Assembly: GCF_958295425.1 (NCBI RefSeq)
Contig: NC_081154.1
Span: 15,912,938 to 15,976,937, forward strand
Length of the DNA stretch: 64,000 nt
Reading direction: 5' to 3'
From: Solea solea
Taxonomy: Eukaryota > Chordata > Actinopteri > Pleuronectiformes > Soleidae
Below, in pieces: positions 25,401-33,296 of the stretch. Under the pieces are notes generated by a model that did no database searches, had not been told where the DNA came from, and saw only the letters and a list, made by a program, of their open reading frames with translations. A program made the position numbers and the translations under genes. Position 1 is the first letter of the stretch. Each line of letters opens with the position of its first letter.

Positions 25401-28400
25401 ACCATCAGGAGGTTCAAATATGTTATTTTGTGACTTCTGTGTTTGAAAAAGTGACAGACTTACAAAACAAGGCAGCAGTAGACTGATTGTGCAAGCTAAA
25501 GATTGTTATTTTTCTTCTGTGGAATTTGGTGCAGTTGGGAAAGCAGATTACAATCTTTAGCTTCCAGTCAAAAAAGGCTCACAAGACATAATTGGTGAAC
25601 ATATTCCAAATAATTTGTTGGCTTAAGTAGGAATAGATTTTCTTAAATGACCCTAATGTTAATTAGCTGAAATTTGTCTGTCCTTGTATCCCATGTTTTC
25701 AGTGAGAGCTAGCCTCCAAGTCTCAGGCCTTCAGTCTCCCTTCAACTACATCCTCTGCTACTTTATCTTTCCAAAGTAGGAAATCGATTCATGAATTCAT
25801 CCTACCTTATTTTCCTTGTACCTGCTGAGATCAGCGATGCAGTACTCTTTAAACAGCTTGTCATAATACTTCTTGGCGAGTTCTTTTTCCCTGAAACAGA
25901 CAAAAAGTCCAGACATGAGATGAAGTAACACGCCATATTTTTAATAATAACGGTAAACAAACAAAAGCAAATCTGAAAAGACTGAGAGTGAATACTCACC
26001 ATGTCATGTCATCCTCATCCTCATCCCTCCACAGGAAGCGGTGATTCTCACGCAGCACGTCAAAGTCTGTTTTGTCTTTAGCACTAAGGGAAACAAAAAA
26101 GTTTTAATAAGATTTACAAATACACAGATGAATATATGGATTTATCAGTACAACTACAGCAAGTATCAATTGTTATTAAAGCAATTTAAAAACAAATGTC
26201 TGTTACATTCAGACCATGAGTTCATATATGATTTTCATTGTGAGCAGTTTTTTTTTGTTTCTGTGGCATTTCACGTCACGAAAGAGCAGGTGAAGGGGAC
26301 GCAGCACACAGCGTGAGTAAAGCAAAACAGCTTCATACAGCAGTACTGAAAACATGAATAAGCGCAAACAAAAAGCTTCAGAAGTGGATTCTGCTGCTAA
26401 AATTAATAAACTGGGTTGTTCAGGAAGTCTTCACAATCACATTTTTATCCTTTTTTAACGTACGACAGTACCATAGAGAAAAGAGACAAGAGTGTTTTGA
26501 TAATTACTCATAAATCCACAAGGGGGCAATAGAGGTTCCACACTGGGGCTTAAAGTGGATAATTGGTTGGAGTCAATGACCGTCAAGCTTGAATGTGACA
26601 CAAAGCACTTACCCAGAGCGTCTGAAGTCGGCCATCTGTCCGCCATAATAAAGAATGTAGTCGCCAACAAACTTCTTATGTCTTTCAAACTGGAGTCCTC
26701 TGCTTTAAGGTCAATTTTTTTTTTAACATTGTTCAAATGATATAGATTTGAATCCAGATTTCTTATTAATAATGTATAATGTATACACTCTTTGTTAGGA
26801 TACAGCATTCAGTGATATCAGGTGGGCTCTCCTGTTCTTAGCTTCCTCTCTGAAAAACAGGAAAAACAATTGGGATGATAATCTGAAAGATTGACATAGA
26901 AAAAACAGTGATCTGTACATATGACATAAACATAACAAAGACCAAACACCTCACATTACCTGTCCAGCTCATTTGAGTGTGAACTCCGATGAGCCACCTG
27001 GGAGTGGCGACCTTTCTGGAACGGCTTCTGCAAGATTTCCTCCTCGCTTTTTCTAACAAAAGTACAAATGAATACAGACGTGAGATCAGTCACGTTCCCG
27101 ACACATAGAGTTATGCGTTTCATGTCAAAACTGATGGAGGCAAAGTGAGACAGTATGTCAGCAGTGAATGATTAGAATATTGACAGAAAGCTCTGCAGGC
27201 TCCCCTGAGGAGGTAAAGGGTAAAGTTTAATGTAAGTGCCCGACTGCTTGGCTAAAAATGCCAGGAGGCACCCACAAAACAAACGTTTCCTCCTAATCCT
27301 GACTCTTTCAGCAGCTTGTTTTTTAGATTTACATTGTAACTGCTGAGAAACTAGTTATATTGATACATTTATCAAACATACATTTGGAAATGTCTGCTTG
27401 ACCTTTTCAAAATAACACTAGGTGTTACAGAAATGACAATAACAAAGGTGAGTTGTGAATCAGGTGACGCTAATTTGACATCTTTACTGTAGACTGGCAG
27501 TGACTGTGTTCGATGACAAGACTGTCTGCCCACATCAGTCTGAACGTAGGCGACTGGGGGAACTTAAGTACACACTTCAGTCTCAATTATTCCATGACTT
27601 TCTCCATCTGCTCTGATAAATGTCATCAGAGTCAGAAACGACCCTGTGAGTTTTGATGAGAAATACTGAAATGTATTTGTGAGCTGGTGTCATGCTCTTG
27701 TCTTTCATTGTTACCTTTTAACGCCTCTGTTTGAAGATTCACCCTGTGCGTCATCATCGCTGAAGTCAGAGTCATAGCCACCACCGCCGTGCACCTGAGG
27801 AAACGCAGGAACTCATTTGTGCAGGTGGAATCATTCGCGAACGGGTGTGATGCATTTACAGAGATTTCAAAAAGTGTGACGTTAGTTGTATGATTATTAG
27901 GTGTGAGGGGAAAAAGGCTCACTTTTGTGCTTTGTCCTGTTTTGAGAACCTCTGTTCATTCATTTTCTTTTCTTACAGTGCTGGCTCAGTGAGTAAAAGA
28001 AACGGAGTAAGACCTGATATTATTTATTGTATTGTTAGCAGGGGCAGCTAAATGGAGCTTTTAATTTAAAAAAAGAGATGTAGCACAGGCCCATTCAATT
28101 TAGATAATAGATAAAAAGGTCAGACTGACTTACATGCAATGCGCACTGATTTTCGAAATAGGACTCCTGGATTATTGTCTCAAAAAATGTTTAATTCAAT
28201 CTGGATTTAAGGAGAAAACTGTCATACTTTATGTAGTAGTCTATTTTCATATTTGTCTGCATATTTCCCTCTACGGCAATTCTCTCCTTTCTAGTCTCCC
28301 TCACAAATCCCCCTCCATAAACCCCAACTGGTCCAGAATTCAACCCTGATTTCACCATATAACCCTTATCCTACAACAACTTCACAAGCACCCGGTTAAA

Positions 28401-29185
28401 TTCAGAATCCAATTCAAAATCCTCCTATATGTTTTCAAGGCCATCCACAACCTTGCCCCCTCCTTATCTCTCCAACCTACTCCTCCCACTCCCTCAGATC
28501 CTCAGAGTGTTTTAAAAGGTGCTTATAAATCAAATTGATGATGATTATCATTAGTATTATTATTGTACATGTCTGACACATTCCTGATCTGCTGTTCTCA
28601 GGTTGAGACGTAAGCATGAGAAGGCAGAGTTCATTTTCTATGCTTCATGGATCTGTAACAAACTACCAGAGAATTATTTTTAAATGAATGCTGAAAACTT
28701 ACTGATTTACCACAGCCTTAGATAGAATCAGTGGATCAGTTTTATTCTTTATTTCTCATCTAAATTCTTTATCTAACTATCTTAATTTCTTTCTGAATGC
28801 TACTTCTCTTTGTCTTGATGCCTTTTTTATAAAGCAAGGCAAAGTAAGGCAAACAAATGCCTCTTTCTTTGTCTAGAACAGCTTTCTCTTGGGTGAAACA
28901 TCTAAATATTCCACTTTGTGTTGTTGAATCTTGATGTCTGCCTCTGTGCACTAACTTGACACACAATAAACACATATTTAGTCATTCAACATATGGTTAA
29001 ATCTGCTAAAACTGTGAAAAAAAACTCCGTCCAGAATGACGAGAGAGACATTTATCAGAGCTAAACCTTATCTTTAAGCGATCGTTTCGTGCTAACGGGC
29101 TACTAATAATGACTCGAGACACTTGTTTGCATTAAAAAAACGTCTTAGCAATTCCGTAAAAACACACCTTCACGAGATTATCCAT
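8205..29185 (-). CDS. fra10ac1: FRA10AC1 homologue, 14 coding exons, 334 aa
   Basis: This is the orthologue of human FRA10AC1, a nuclear protein found in spliceosomal complexes. Exons on the minus strand, high to low: 29185-29168, 27794-27715, 27052-26960, 26849-26804, 26689-26613, 26083-26000, 25890-25806, 23727-23682, 13856-13743, 12361-12319, 10771-10632, 10536-10486, 9071-8987, 8247-8205. All phases join without a stop. Landmarks in order: HGGGGYDSDFSDD near the N-terminus, DREEAKNRR (64-71), KFVGDYILYYGG (85-96), ENHRFLW and DDMTW (115-133), YYDKLFKEYCIADLS (142-156), FGFRWR (162-167), GLKSWEVNFAY (190-200), a CxxxxC plus CxxC pair (C181, C186, C217, C220) that looks zinc-binding, a Lys/Arg/Ser-rich tail, and an acidic C-terminus ending EEEFDEYFEDMFL. 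Human protein is 315 aa. One intron looks U12-type and one GC-AG. Exons 5-7 and 9-11 are well supported; the small exon 1 rests on phase and position. Confidence 0.92.
8987..9071 (-). CDS. fra10ac1: fra10ac1 exon 13
   Basis: Encodes residues 293-321, including the conserved EHWRGPAPAVEEKS stretch (human SELWKGPLPETDEKS). Acceptor ctgctag, donor AAG followed by gtgagg, entry phase 1. Confidence 0.88.
10436..10472. repeat. TA/TG compound microsatellite
   Basis: A (TA)n run passes directly into (TG)n. It lies just inside the 5' end of the fra10ac1 intron after exon 12. Confidence 0.85.
10486..10536 (-). CDS. fra10ac1: fra10ac1 exon 12, with probable GC donor
   Basis: Encodes residues 276-293 (RSTSSSSSEESLNSDK). 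No GT donor near its end keeps the phase needed by exon 13. AAAG followed by gcaaca does, so a GC-AG intron is inferred. A CA/TA microsatellite begins 14 bases into the intron. Confidence 0.75.
10632..10771 (-). CDS. fra10ac1: fra10ac1 exon 11
   Basis: Encodes residues 229-276, the basic stretch RKEVKAKKKTKR followed by Lys/Ser-rich KKRKTSGKKRSSSHSKKHK, a likely nuclear localisation region. Acceptor ttgtag, donor GAG followed by gtgaga. Confidence 0.9.
10831..10854. repeat. (TG)12 microsatellite
   Basis: A clean dinucleotide run inside the fra10ac1 intron between exons 10 and 11. Confidence 0.85.
10880..11360. mobile_element. hAT-like MITE
   Basis: It begins 'aaggcccgtgagccacattg-tggcc' and ends 'ccctctgttattgggtttgacagccctgg', a terminus shared by many short hAT derivatives. 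There is no coding capacity. It sits in a fra10ac1 intron. Confidence 0.45.
11480..11790. mobile_element. family A MITE copy
   Basis: It contains 'caccaaagtccagagagaaaatcag', 'ggtctactgatggctcc', 'gatcttacggcgctggaggc' and 'tgtgctgtgatgtaaaat', all internal landmarks of family A. The termini are decayed. Confidence 0.5.
12319..12361 (-). CDS. fra10ac1: fra10ac1 exon 10 (43 bp micro-exon)
   Basis: Encodes residues 215-229, RLCPECSFKLNYHHK, supplying the second CxxC of the putative zinc site. Acceptor cttccag, donor CACAA followed by gtaagc. It is too short to appear as an independent open frame. Confidence 0.92.
12640..13050. repeat. dispersed repeat shared with 41840-42070
   Basis: The 'tcctctg-cgttgtttgcttagttt' stretch followed by 'actac taac-agaa' and a 'gtccatccagcagcattggg' tail is similar to 41900-42070 in the lgi1 intron. 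A 'cctttcatatgtactttggg' to 'gccatcttgtg' tail also resembles 53200-53220. The class is unknown. Confidence 0.35.
13064..13118. repeat. (AAATT)11 pentanucleotide microsatellite
   Basis: Eleven uninterrupted TTAAA/AAATT units in the intron between fra10ac1 exons 9 and 10. Confidence 0.9.
13493..13690. repeat. (CA)n plus dispersed 'catctaccaaggatgttatg' repeat
   Basis: A (CA)13 run leads into 'catctaccaaggatgttatg', 'tttgtctgtttgtttgtc' and 'caggttatggcccgaggagg'. This arrangement recurs widely in fish genomes next to CA tracts. It ends about 50 bases before fra10ac1 exon 9. Confidence 0.4.
13743..13856 (-). CDS. fra10ac1: fra10ac1 exon 9
   Basis: Encodes residues 177-215, QFQCGNKRCEKQEGLKSW onward through VNFAYVECSEKRNALVKL. 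This is the most conserved block of the family. Acceptor tttgcag, donor CTCA followed by gtaagc. Confidence 0.95.
15110..15320. mobile_element. family A MITE copy
   Basis: 'gatgcctccatcagtaagttaaagtg', 'gtgacctctgtgttctt', 'agtgacacaaacttccctaaa-aggcag' and 'tccatggactctggt' match the internal order of the copy at 43872-44371. It is diverged and lacks clear termini. Confidence 0.45.
17092..17302. mobile_element. hAT/Charlie-like MITE
   Basis: The left end 'ggtgtttcccaaactgtggg' is mirrored by the right end 'cagtgtttgggaagc'. Such 'caGTGNTTCCCAAACTGNGG' termini are typical of hAT derivatives in vertebrates. The interior is AT-rich and noncoding, with 'ccttaacctaaccctaac'. Confidence 0.5.
20298..20345 (+). 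mobile_element. tRNA-derived SINE fragment (A-box only)
   Basis: 'gcaacagtagctcagtggcagagcg-agtcgtc' contains TAGCTCAGTGGCAGAGC, matching the internal A-box of RNA polymerase III promoters. No B-box GGTTCRANNCC follows at the expected distance and no cloverleaf closes, so it is a SINE head fragment rather than a tRNA gene. Confidence 0.45.
20640..20840. mobile_element. MITE-like repeat with TTAAAGCTG end
   Basis: It starts 'attaaagctgtaccatgtcac' and continues 'aagtgacgttcaagccgcc' and 'ctccacgcaactctcttgtg'. The TTAAAGCTG end is shared with the elements at 45878-46435 and 34080-34260. There is no coding capacity. Confidence 0.4.
22630..22800. mobile_element. hAT-like MITE fragment ('cgattaat' family)
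   Basis: 'gaatcgagaagtaatcaatt' and 'ccagcttctcaaatgtgag' match internal parts of the 23928-24215 element in inverted orientation. An (AAAT)n run (22703-22726) lies within it. Confidence 0.4.
22969..23640. mobile_element. 'gcaactaacgatta' MITE interrupted by a second element
   Basis: The left piece 'tggtgcaactattaatcgattag' and the right piece from 23380 ('gttgattaattgg' through 'accatcatttccaggtttgg') are parts of one MITE family, also seen in inverted orientation at 23928-24215. They are separated by the foreign 23003-23377 element, so this is a nested insertion. Confidence 0.5.
23003..23377. mobile_element. inner MITE with GGGGTGGG termini
   Basis: It starts GGGGTGGGAATCACAAGG and ends with the inverted ...GACCCACCCC. 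The interior is AT-rich, with repeated 'atatcat', 'gatacgatac' and 'cgataccaataat'. I could not find a clean target duplication. Confidence 0.5.
23682..23727 (-). CDS. fra10ac1: fra10ac1 exon 8 (46 bp)
   Basis: Encodes residues 162-177, FGFRWRTENEVVSGKG. Acceptor cccaacag, donor GGAAAAG followed by gtatga. It is separated from exon 9 by an intron of about 9.8 kb. Confidence 0.93.
23793..23812. repeat. (CA)10 microsatellite
   Basis: A short CA run about 65 bases upstream of the exon 8 acceptor side of fra10ac1. Confidence 0.7.
23928..24215. mobile_element. 'agggctgcaactaacgatt' hAT-like MITE
   Basis: It opens 'tagggctgcaactaacgatt', then 'taatctgtcgattatt', and ends near 'gattgtcagctcagttgacgattaac'. 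The interior includes 'accaaacctggaaatgatgatg' and 'cttgttttgtccacaaac', which occur inverted at 23470-23580. This is a very common noncoding fish family. Confidence 0.55.
25330..25600. mobile_element. family A MITE copy
   Basis: 'agtttgtgtcacttcgattttacatcatg', 'ttattttgtgacttctgtgtt' and 'gacttacaaaacaaggcagcag' match family A. It sits between fra10ac1 exons 7 and 8. Confidence 0.5.
25806..25890 (-). CDS. fra10ac1: fra10ac1 exon 7
   Basis: Encodes residues 133-161, EKELAKKYYDKLFKEYCIAD onward to KYKENK-like RYKENK. Acceptor tgtttcag, donor AAATAAG followed by gtagga. Confidence 0.94.
26000..26083 (-). CDS. fra10ac1: fra10ac1 exon 6
   Basis: Encodes residues 105-133, KTDFDVLRENHRFLW then RDEDEDDMTW. 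Acceptor cccttag, donor ACATG followed by gtgagt. Confidence 0.95.
26613..26689 (-). CDS. fra10ac1: fra10ac1 exon 5
   Basis: Encodes residues 80-105, FERHKKFVGDYILYYGGQ onward. Its acceptor is ctccag directly before TTTGAAAG. Using the earlier AG would put a stop in frame. It is preceded by a CCTTAA branch-like motif and no pyrimidine tract, as expected of a U12 intron. Confidence 0.93.
26804..26849 (-). CDS. fra10ac1: fra10ac1 exon 4 (46 bp), U12-type donor
   Basis: Encodes residues 64-79, REEAKNRRAHLISLNA. Acceptor tttttcag. The donor reads GCT followed by gtatcctaa, matching the minor-spliceosome consensus GTATCCTTT at its first seven positions. Confidence 0.92.
26960..27052 (-). CDS. fra10ac1: fra10ac1 exon 3
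   Basis: Encodes residues 33-64, KSEEEILQKPFQKGRHSQVA onward. The LQKPFQK core matches human LLQKPFQK. Acceptor tttgttag, donor GGACAG followed by gtaatg. Confidence 0.92.
27715..27794 (-). CDS. fra10ac1: fra10ac1 exon 2
   Basis: Encodes residues 7-33, VHGGGGYDSDFSDDDAQGES onward, matching human HGHGGYDSDFSDDERCGESS. Acceptor cctcag, donor TAAAAG followed by gtaaca. Confidence 0.92.
28290..28520 (+). mobile_element. LINE reverse-transcriptase 3' fragment
   Basis: 'ccaactggtccagaattcaa', 'aagcacccggttaaattcag', 'atccaattcaaaatcctcc' and 'ttcaaggccatccacaacct' spell the usual C-terminal LINE motif (LVQNS, HPVKFRIQFKIL, VFKAIHNLAPS). Frameshifts break the frame. It is a dead fragment in the first intron of fra10ac1, inserted opposite to that gene. 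Confidence 0.6.
28590..28730 (+). mobile_element. LINE 3' tail fragment
   Basis: 'ttctatgcttcatggatctg-taacaaactaccag' reads like the FYASWxxNxLPE motif near the end of L2/Rex-type LINE proteins, followed by 'ctgaaaacttactgatttacc' (LKTYLFT). It probably continues the 28290 fragment after a gap or rearrangement. Confidence 0.5.
29168..29185 (-). CDS. fra10ac1: fra10ac1 exon 1, coding part
   Basis: ATG at 29185 opens a six-codon frame (MDNLVK) ending in AAG followed by gtgtgt. Phase 0 fits exon 2. A shorter protein starting elsewhere is possible, since human FRA10AC1 begins at the MHGHGG equivalent in exon 2, but exon 2 here has GTG rather than ATG at that place. Confidence 0.7.
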
Positions 29186-29330
29186 GATTTTCCCTTCACG
29201 TTCTCCTGCGACTCCCCAATGTTTACAAAATGAAACTGGGCGTCGCCTAATGATGACGTACGTCGTGGCCCGATGACGTTATAGCCCAGCTCCGTGGATG
29301 ATTCTAGGACAGTACGCTGAGAAAAGATGG
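29186..29330 (-). promoter_or_regulatory. fra10ac1: fra10ac1 promoter and 5' UTR with two CRE-like sites
   Basis: Upstream of the fra10ac1 ATG (on the minus strand) lie two TGACGT cores at 29254-29260 and 29274-29280, separated by CpG-containing sequence. CRE/ATF half sites near CpG-rich starts are typical of housekeeping genes. There is no CGG repeat tract of the kind that underlies the human FRA10A fragile site. The start site itself is not determined. Confidence 0.45.
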
Positions 29331-30930
29331 AACTCTTGAGTTTAATTCGGAATAAATATAACCAAATGAGTCAGAGTGTGTTTTCAGACTAATTTACTGT
29401 CTTGGACATATTAAAAGTCAATGTTGTACATGTTTGTGAGCTTCTAAATGCTGCCTTTCTTCGTTATGTATGTGTCTGTGTGGGTATATGTAGGCTTTAG
29501 TATAGTTCTATAACATCCTCTCACCATTTTTTTAATAGTTACTTGATGTGAAGCTAATAAAAAACCCACTGAAAATGAATAACATACAGTTAAATGAATG
29601 CAAAATGAATCAGAAAGATAACATCAGACACTTGACAGGAAATGACCCAGTTACACTCACTGATTAAGATTAAATGGGATCATCATGGTTCATTTCCGCC
29701 GGCACATGCATTAGGACACATGTAAGTGTTTGAATCATAGACAGAAAATAAAGAGGGTTTTATTGGGCTTCTTTCCCCGTGTGTCTCCATATAATTGAGT
29801 GGTTTGGGTCATTCTCGTTGGAGGCCGCAGGGGTCAGAGTTCACCTCAGTGTGGGAAACAAAGGTCCAGTGTTTCCTGACTTTTCCACAACCCACTAGAC
29901 TCCACAAAGCAGTCAATGTGGTGCTGAAGACAGAGAGGCTGTTGCAGACAAAAGCTATGCTTAACATTTATTTTTTTTGAAAAACTAATATTGGTAAAAT
30001 TCACTGTTTCATGATGTTGTTTTATCCAAGTATTATTATTTAAAATAAAACAATTCATTTTAATTAAATCGATGATGGTATGGAACACATTCATTAGATT
30101 TTAATTTATAATTAAAACACTGGAATAATATATAAACAAAAGATACATGATAATTCCATAAATAAATTCTACTAAAATTGGTGATTATTACAGTAAGATT
30201 GCTATTAAAATCATATACTCTATTCATCATTTGTTTGTTTCATTTTTCTGATGTGCAAGTATTTTAATCTATTGTTGTTCTGTCTTGTTTTAATGAGAAC
30301 ATAAATGAATAAATACATATTAATATTCTTTTTTTTCCTTCTTCTAATGGTGACTGCAGTAAATCCACATGATTGACTCAATCTATATTGATTTGTGTTG
30401 CTATTAACATCAATTATTTTATTTCTATTGATTTTTTTTTGTTGTTGATGTATGCCTGTACAGGTGCAAGTAGTTATATATATTGTTATTCTGTCTTTTA
30501 TTAATGAAGTCAATTAGTCCATAAATGAATAAATAAATACATATGAAGCTTCTTATTATTTCCTTCTTCTAATAACATGATATGATATAATATAGGCAGA
30601 ATGATCAGAAATCTATTATGTGGAGCACAAAGGATTACATTTAACATTAAATTGTTGAATAAAAATCGTCTCTCGGTCCAACATTGCACTATTTATGTAA
30701 TTGTGCAGTTGTTCAAGTGTAATTAAAGCGTTGGTTTTGTTTATGTATGTATGTATTTATCCATTTACTTTGAAGCCATGGCGGATCACACTCATCCTCT
30801 GCTCTCAGTCCAGGTCATTATTATGCCAGAGCAGGGATGAAAAGGGGGGGACACAGCGTTTGAATTGAGTGAGGCAGGTGCATTTTGCACACAGCTCATG
30901 AATAGGCGGCTCTCCATTAGGCACGCACGG
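29330..30930. other. divergent intergenic interval fra10ac1-lgi1
   Basis: AT-rich, with no exon seen. It separates the head-to-head promoters. The 30100-30600 part is rich in 'aataaata' and 'ttattaat' words and contains a tandem-like pair ('catttatgaataaatacatat' style) at 30305-30325 and 30520-30545. Confidence 0.4.
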
Positions 30931-30934
30931 ATCT

Positions 30935-31577
30935 GAAGCGCGCATAAATAATGGTCTGGCACCGCTGATAAAAAAGCGCACCTTGGGGCCTCCCCCACCC
31001 TCTGACACCCTTCTCGCTTTCTCTCTTTCTTCCCCTTCTCTTTCTCTCTCACGGGAATTTACGCTTTTTTGTCTTTTTTTTTTTTTTTTTACCCCCCTCC
31101 TTTCATGGCTCCAGCATTGAGTCAAGACAACTTCTTTGAATAAGAAGCAGACTAATCAGGCATAGACCAATTTTAACGGGTGTTTATTATTGTTGTTGTT
31201 GTTATTATGGAGCTATTATTGAACATGGGGCGTTAGTATGATTCCCTTCTTACATGATTAACAACCTCAGACTGGTCCCATGTGTGCCATGTCTGTCCCG
31301 CATTTGCAATCCTGCGCCCTGCAGAACCAATCCGCTGGACGGGTGCCTTCCCACTGAGACGCAGGACGCATAGAGACCAGGCTGCAAACAACAGCCGCTT
31401 CCCATCATTAAAAACAAACAAGAATAAACGAGGAGACTTAAACAAAAGCAGCAGGAAACAGCGCAAGACTGCGTTTGCTTTTCTTTTCTTCTTTTTTTTT
31501 TGTTCCAGAAGAAGTTGCATGCGTAATAAGTGACAGGCAGAGAGAGACAGTCCTCCTCCGGCCGGGACAGAAGAGAG
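30935..31577 (+). promoter_or_regulatory. lgi1: lgi1 proximal promoter and 5' UTR
   Basis: A TATA-like CATAAATA at 30943-30950 is flanked by CG-rich 'gaagcgcg' and followed by a long pyrimidine tract (31010-31097). The region then rises in GC up to the lgi1 ATG. The start is an inference; the 5' UTR would be up to ~600 bases. An upstream frame extends the lgi1 frame to 31530, but only from a GTG. Confidence 0.4.
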
Positions 31578-31774
31578 ATGGGACACCCAGGGAGAGGATG
31601 GAGGGCACGGATGCTCCTTGTGTGGGTCGCCGCTGTCAGCCTGGTGTCAGCAGCGGAGGGACGGAGGGTGAGGCAGCCCAGATGTCCGACTGGATGCATC
31701 TGCACCAAAGATAACGCTCTGTGTGAGAATGTCCGATCCGCGCCACACACTTTCCCCCCGGATGTCGTCTCACT
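31578..31774 (+). CDS. lgi1: lgi1 exon 1
   Basis: Residues 1-66: signal peptide ([17 protein letters not shown] core) and cysteine-rich LRR N-cap ([19 protein letters not shown]). ATG 31578 is the first in-frame ATG after the upstream stops; M12 at 31611 could serve as an alternative. Donor CACT followed by gtaagt. Confidence 0.93.
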
Positions 31775-33247
31775 GTAAGTCCCCCTGCAGCTCAGCCATT
31801 ATATATTTTATTTTTTAATCCACGCACATTAAATATCTCATTTTTATTTTTACTTTCACCTTCAGATCTTTTGTCAAGTCTGGATTCAGTGAGATCACCG
31901 GAGGGAGCTTTGTTCACACGCCTGCCCTGCAACTGCTGTGAGTCTGTCTGTCCATCTATTTGTCTGTCTGTCTGTCTGTCCTGTCATCAATCATCCCTGA
32001 TAACAAAAATAACAATGTTATTTGTAAAAAACTGTAAAACAAAAACAGCTTTAAACTCTTAAAATCACTCTAAAGCAAAGTGAAATAATCCGATATTTTT
32101 GGTAAGAATCTAAAAGTTTATATGCAGCTCACACAGGATAATTATATGATGTGAATATTTTAAATTGAAAAACAAGAATCTTAAATAAGATCAATATTTA
32201 TAATAGCGCTCTGGAAAGAATACAAAGACACAGGCTCCCCCTTGTGGCACTTCAAAATAAAACACTGTATGTGGGCAAGACCCTGAAGTGAATTATTCAC
32301 GAATTTCAACATATTTAGAGGTTGTTTTTTTTTTCAGTGTGGAATGTAATTGTATGTATCTATTTTTGAAAATGACTAAAAATAAGTGCGATTTACATTT
32401 TTGCAAATAGCTTTGTGTCACAGGACATTTTAAAGTGGCTCCCCCTTCTGGCACTTCAAGTTTAACCACTAGGACTGTATGTTTGTGTATCGATGTCTAT
32501 TTATATTTTTACTCAGTGCGCTGTAGGAAGGGTCTCCCCCAGTGGACTTGTTCAGAGGCTGCTTTAAAGGGAGATTCCCTGTAATGGTGTCAGGATTATG
32601 CAATAGACCACATGGTAACTAACAGCAGGGAGCTGTGTATGTGTGCGTGTGTGTGTGTGTGCTGTTTAGGACAGAGAAGCTGACTTAAATTATCAACAAG
32701 GCCTTCATAAAATCATAAAATCATAAAATCATATCCACAAAGATAAAAATCCACTGCATATTACTGATTTTCTGCATGCATTGTTAAATGTTTTGCCCGA
32801 GCATCAGTTTATTTGTGTAGGCCATAGTCAGAAATTGCCTTAAGGCTTAAAGGTCCAGTGGGTAGAATTAAGGTGATTTTATAATTCATTTATAATACAA
32901 TGACCTGGTTGTATGAATTATTGTATTTCATCCCAGAATGAGTCCTTAATATGAAGTGGATATCTGGAGGCGGGTCAGCTCTATGGAGGCCACCAATTTG
33001 AACCACCATGTTTTGAAAAAAGCCCACTATGAATAAGTTTTGATGCTAACTAACGGAAACCTGCAAATGTTCTCCAACACACTTGGATTGTAAAGGAAGC
33101 TGCAACATGCAACTTCATCTAAATATGTTTCTAAATTTGACACACTGTACCTTAAAAGCAGCAGTGCGTAACTTCTGGTGTTGCTTGTCGTTATTTATGT
33201 TATTATTCTGCCTCTGGGCTTCACAAACAGAAATAATAATAATAATG

Positions 33248-33296
<49 letters not shown>

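Noticed and set aside
31530..31577. N-terminal extension of LGI1 to 31530
   Set aside because: The extended frame begins with GTG, not ATG, and would place 16 polar residues before the signal peptide.
31250..31750. 166-codon minus-strand frame opposite lgi1 exon 1
   Set aside because: It is antisense to the GC-rich exon 1 and 5' UTR, has no similarity to a known protein and no splice support.
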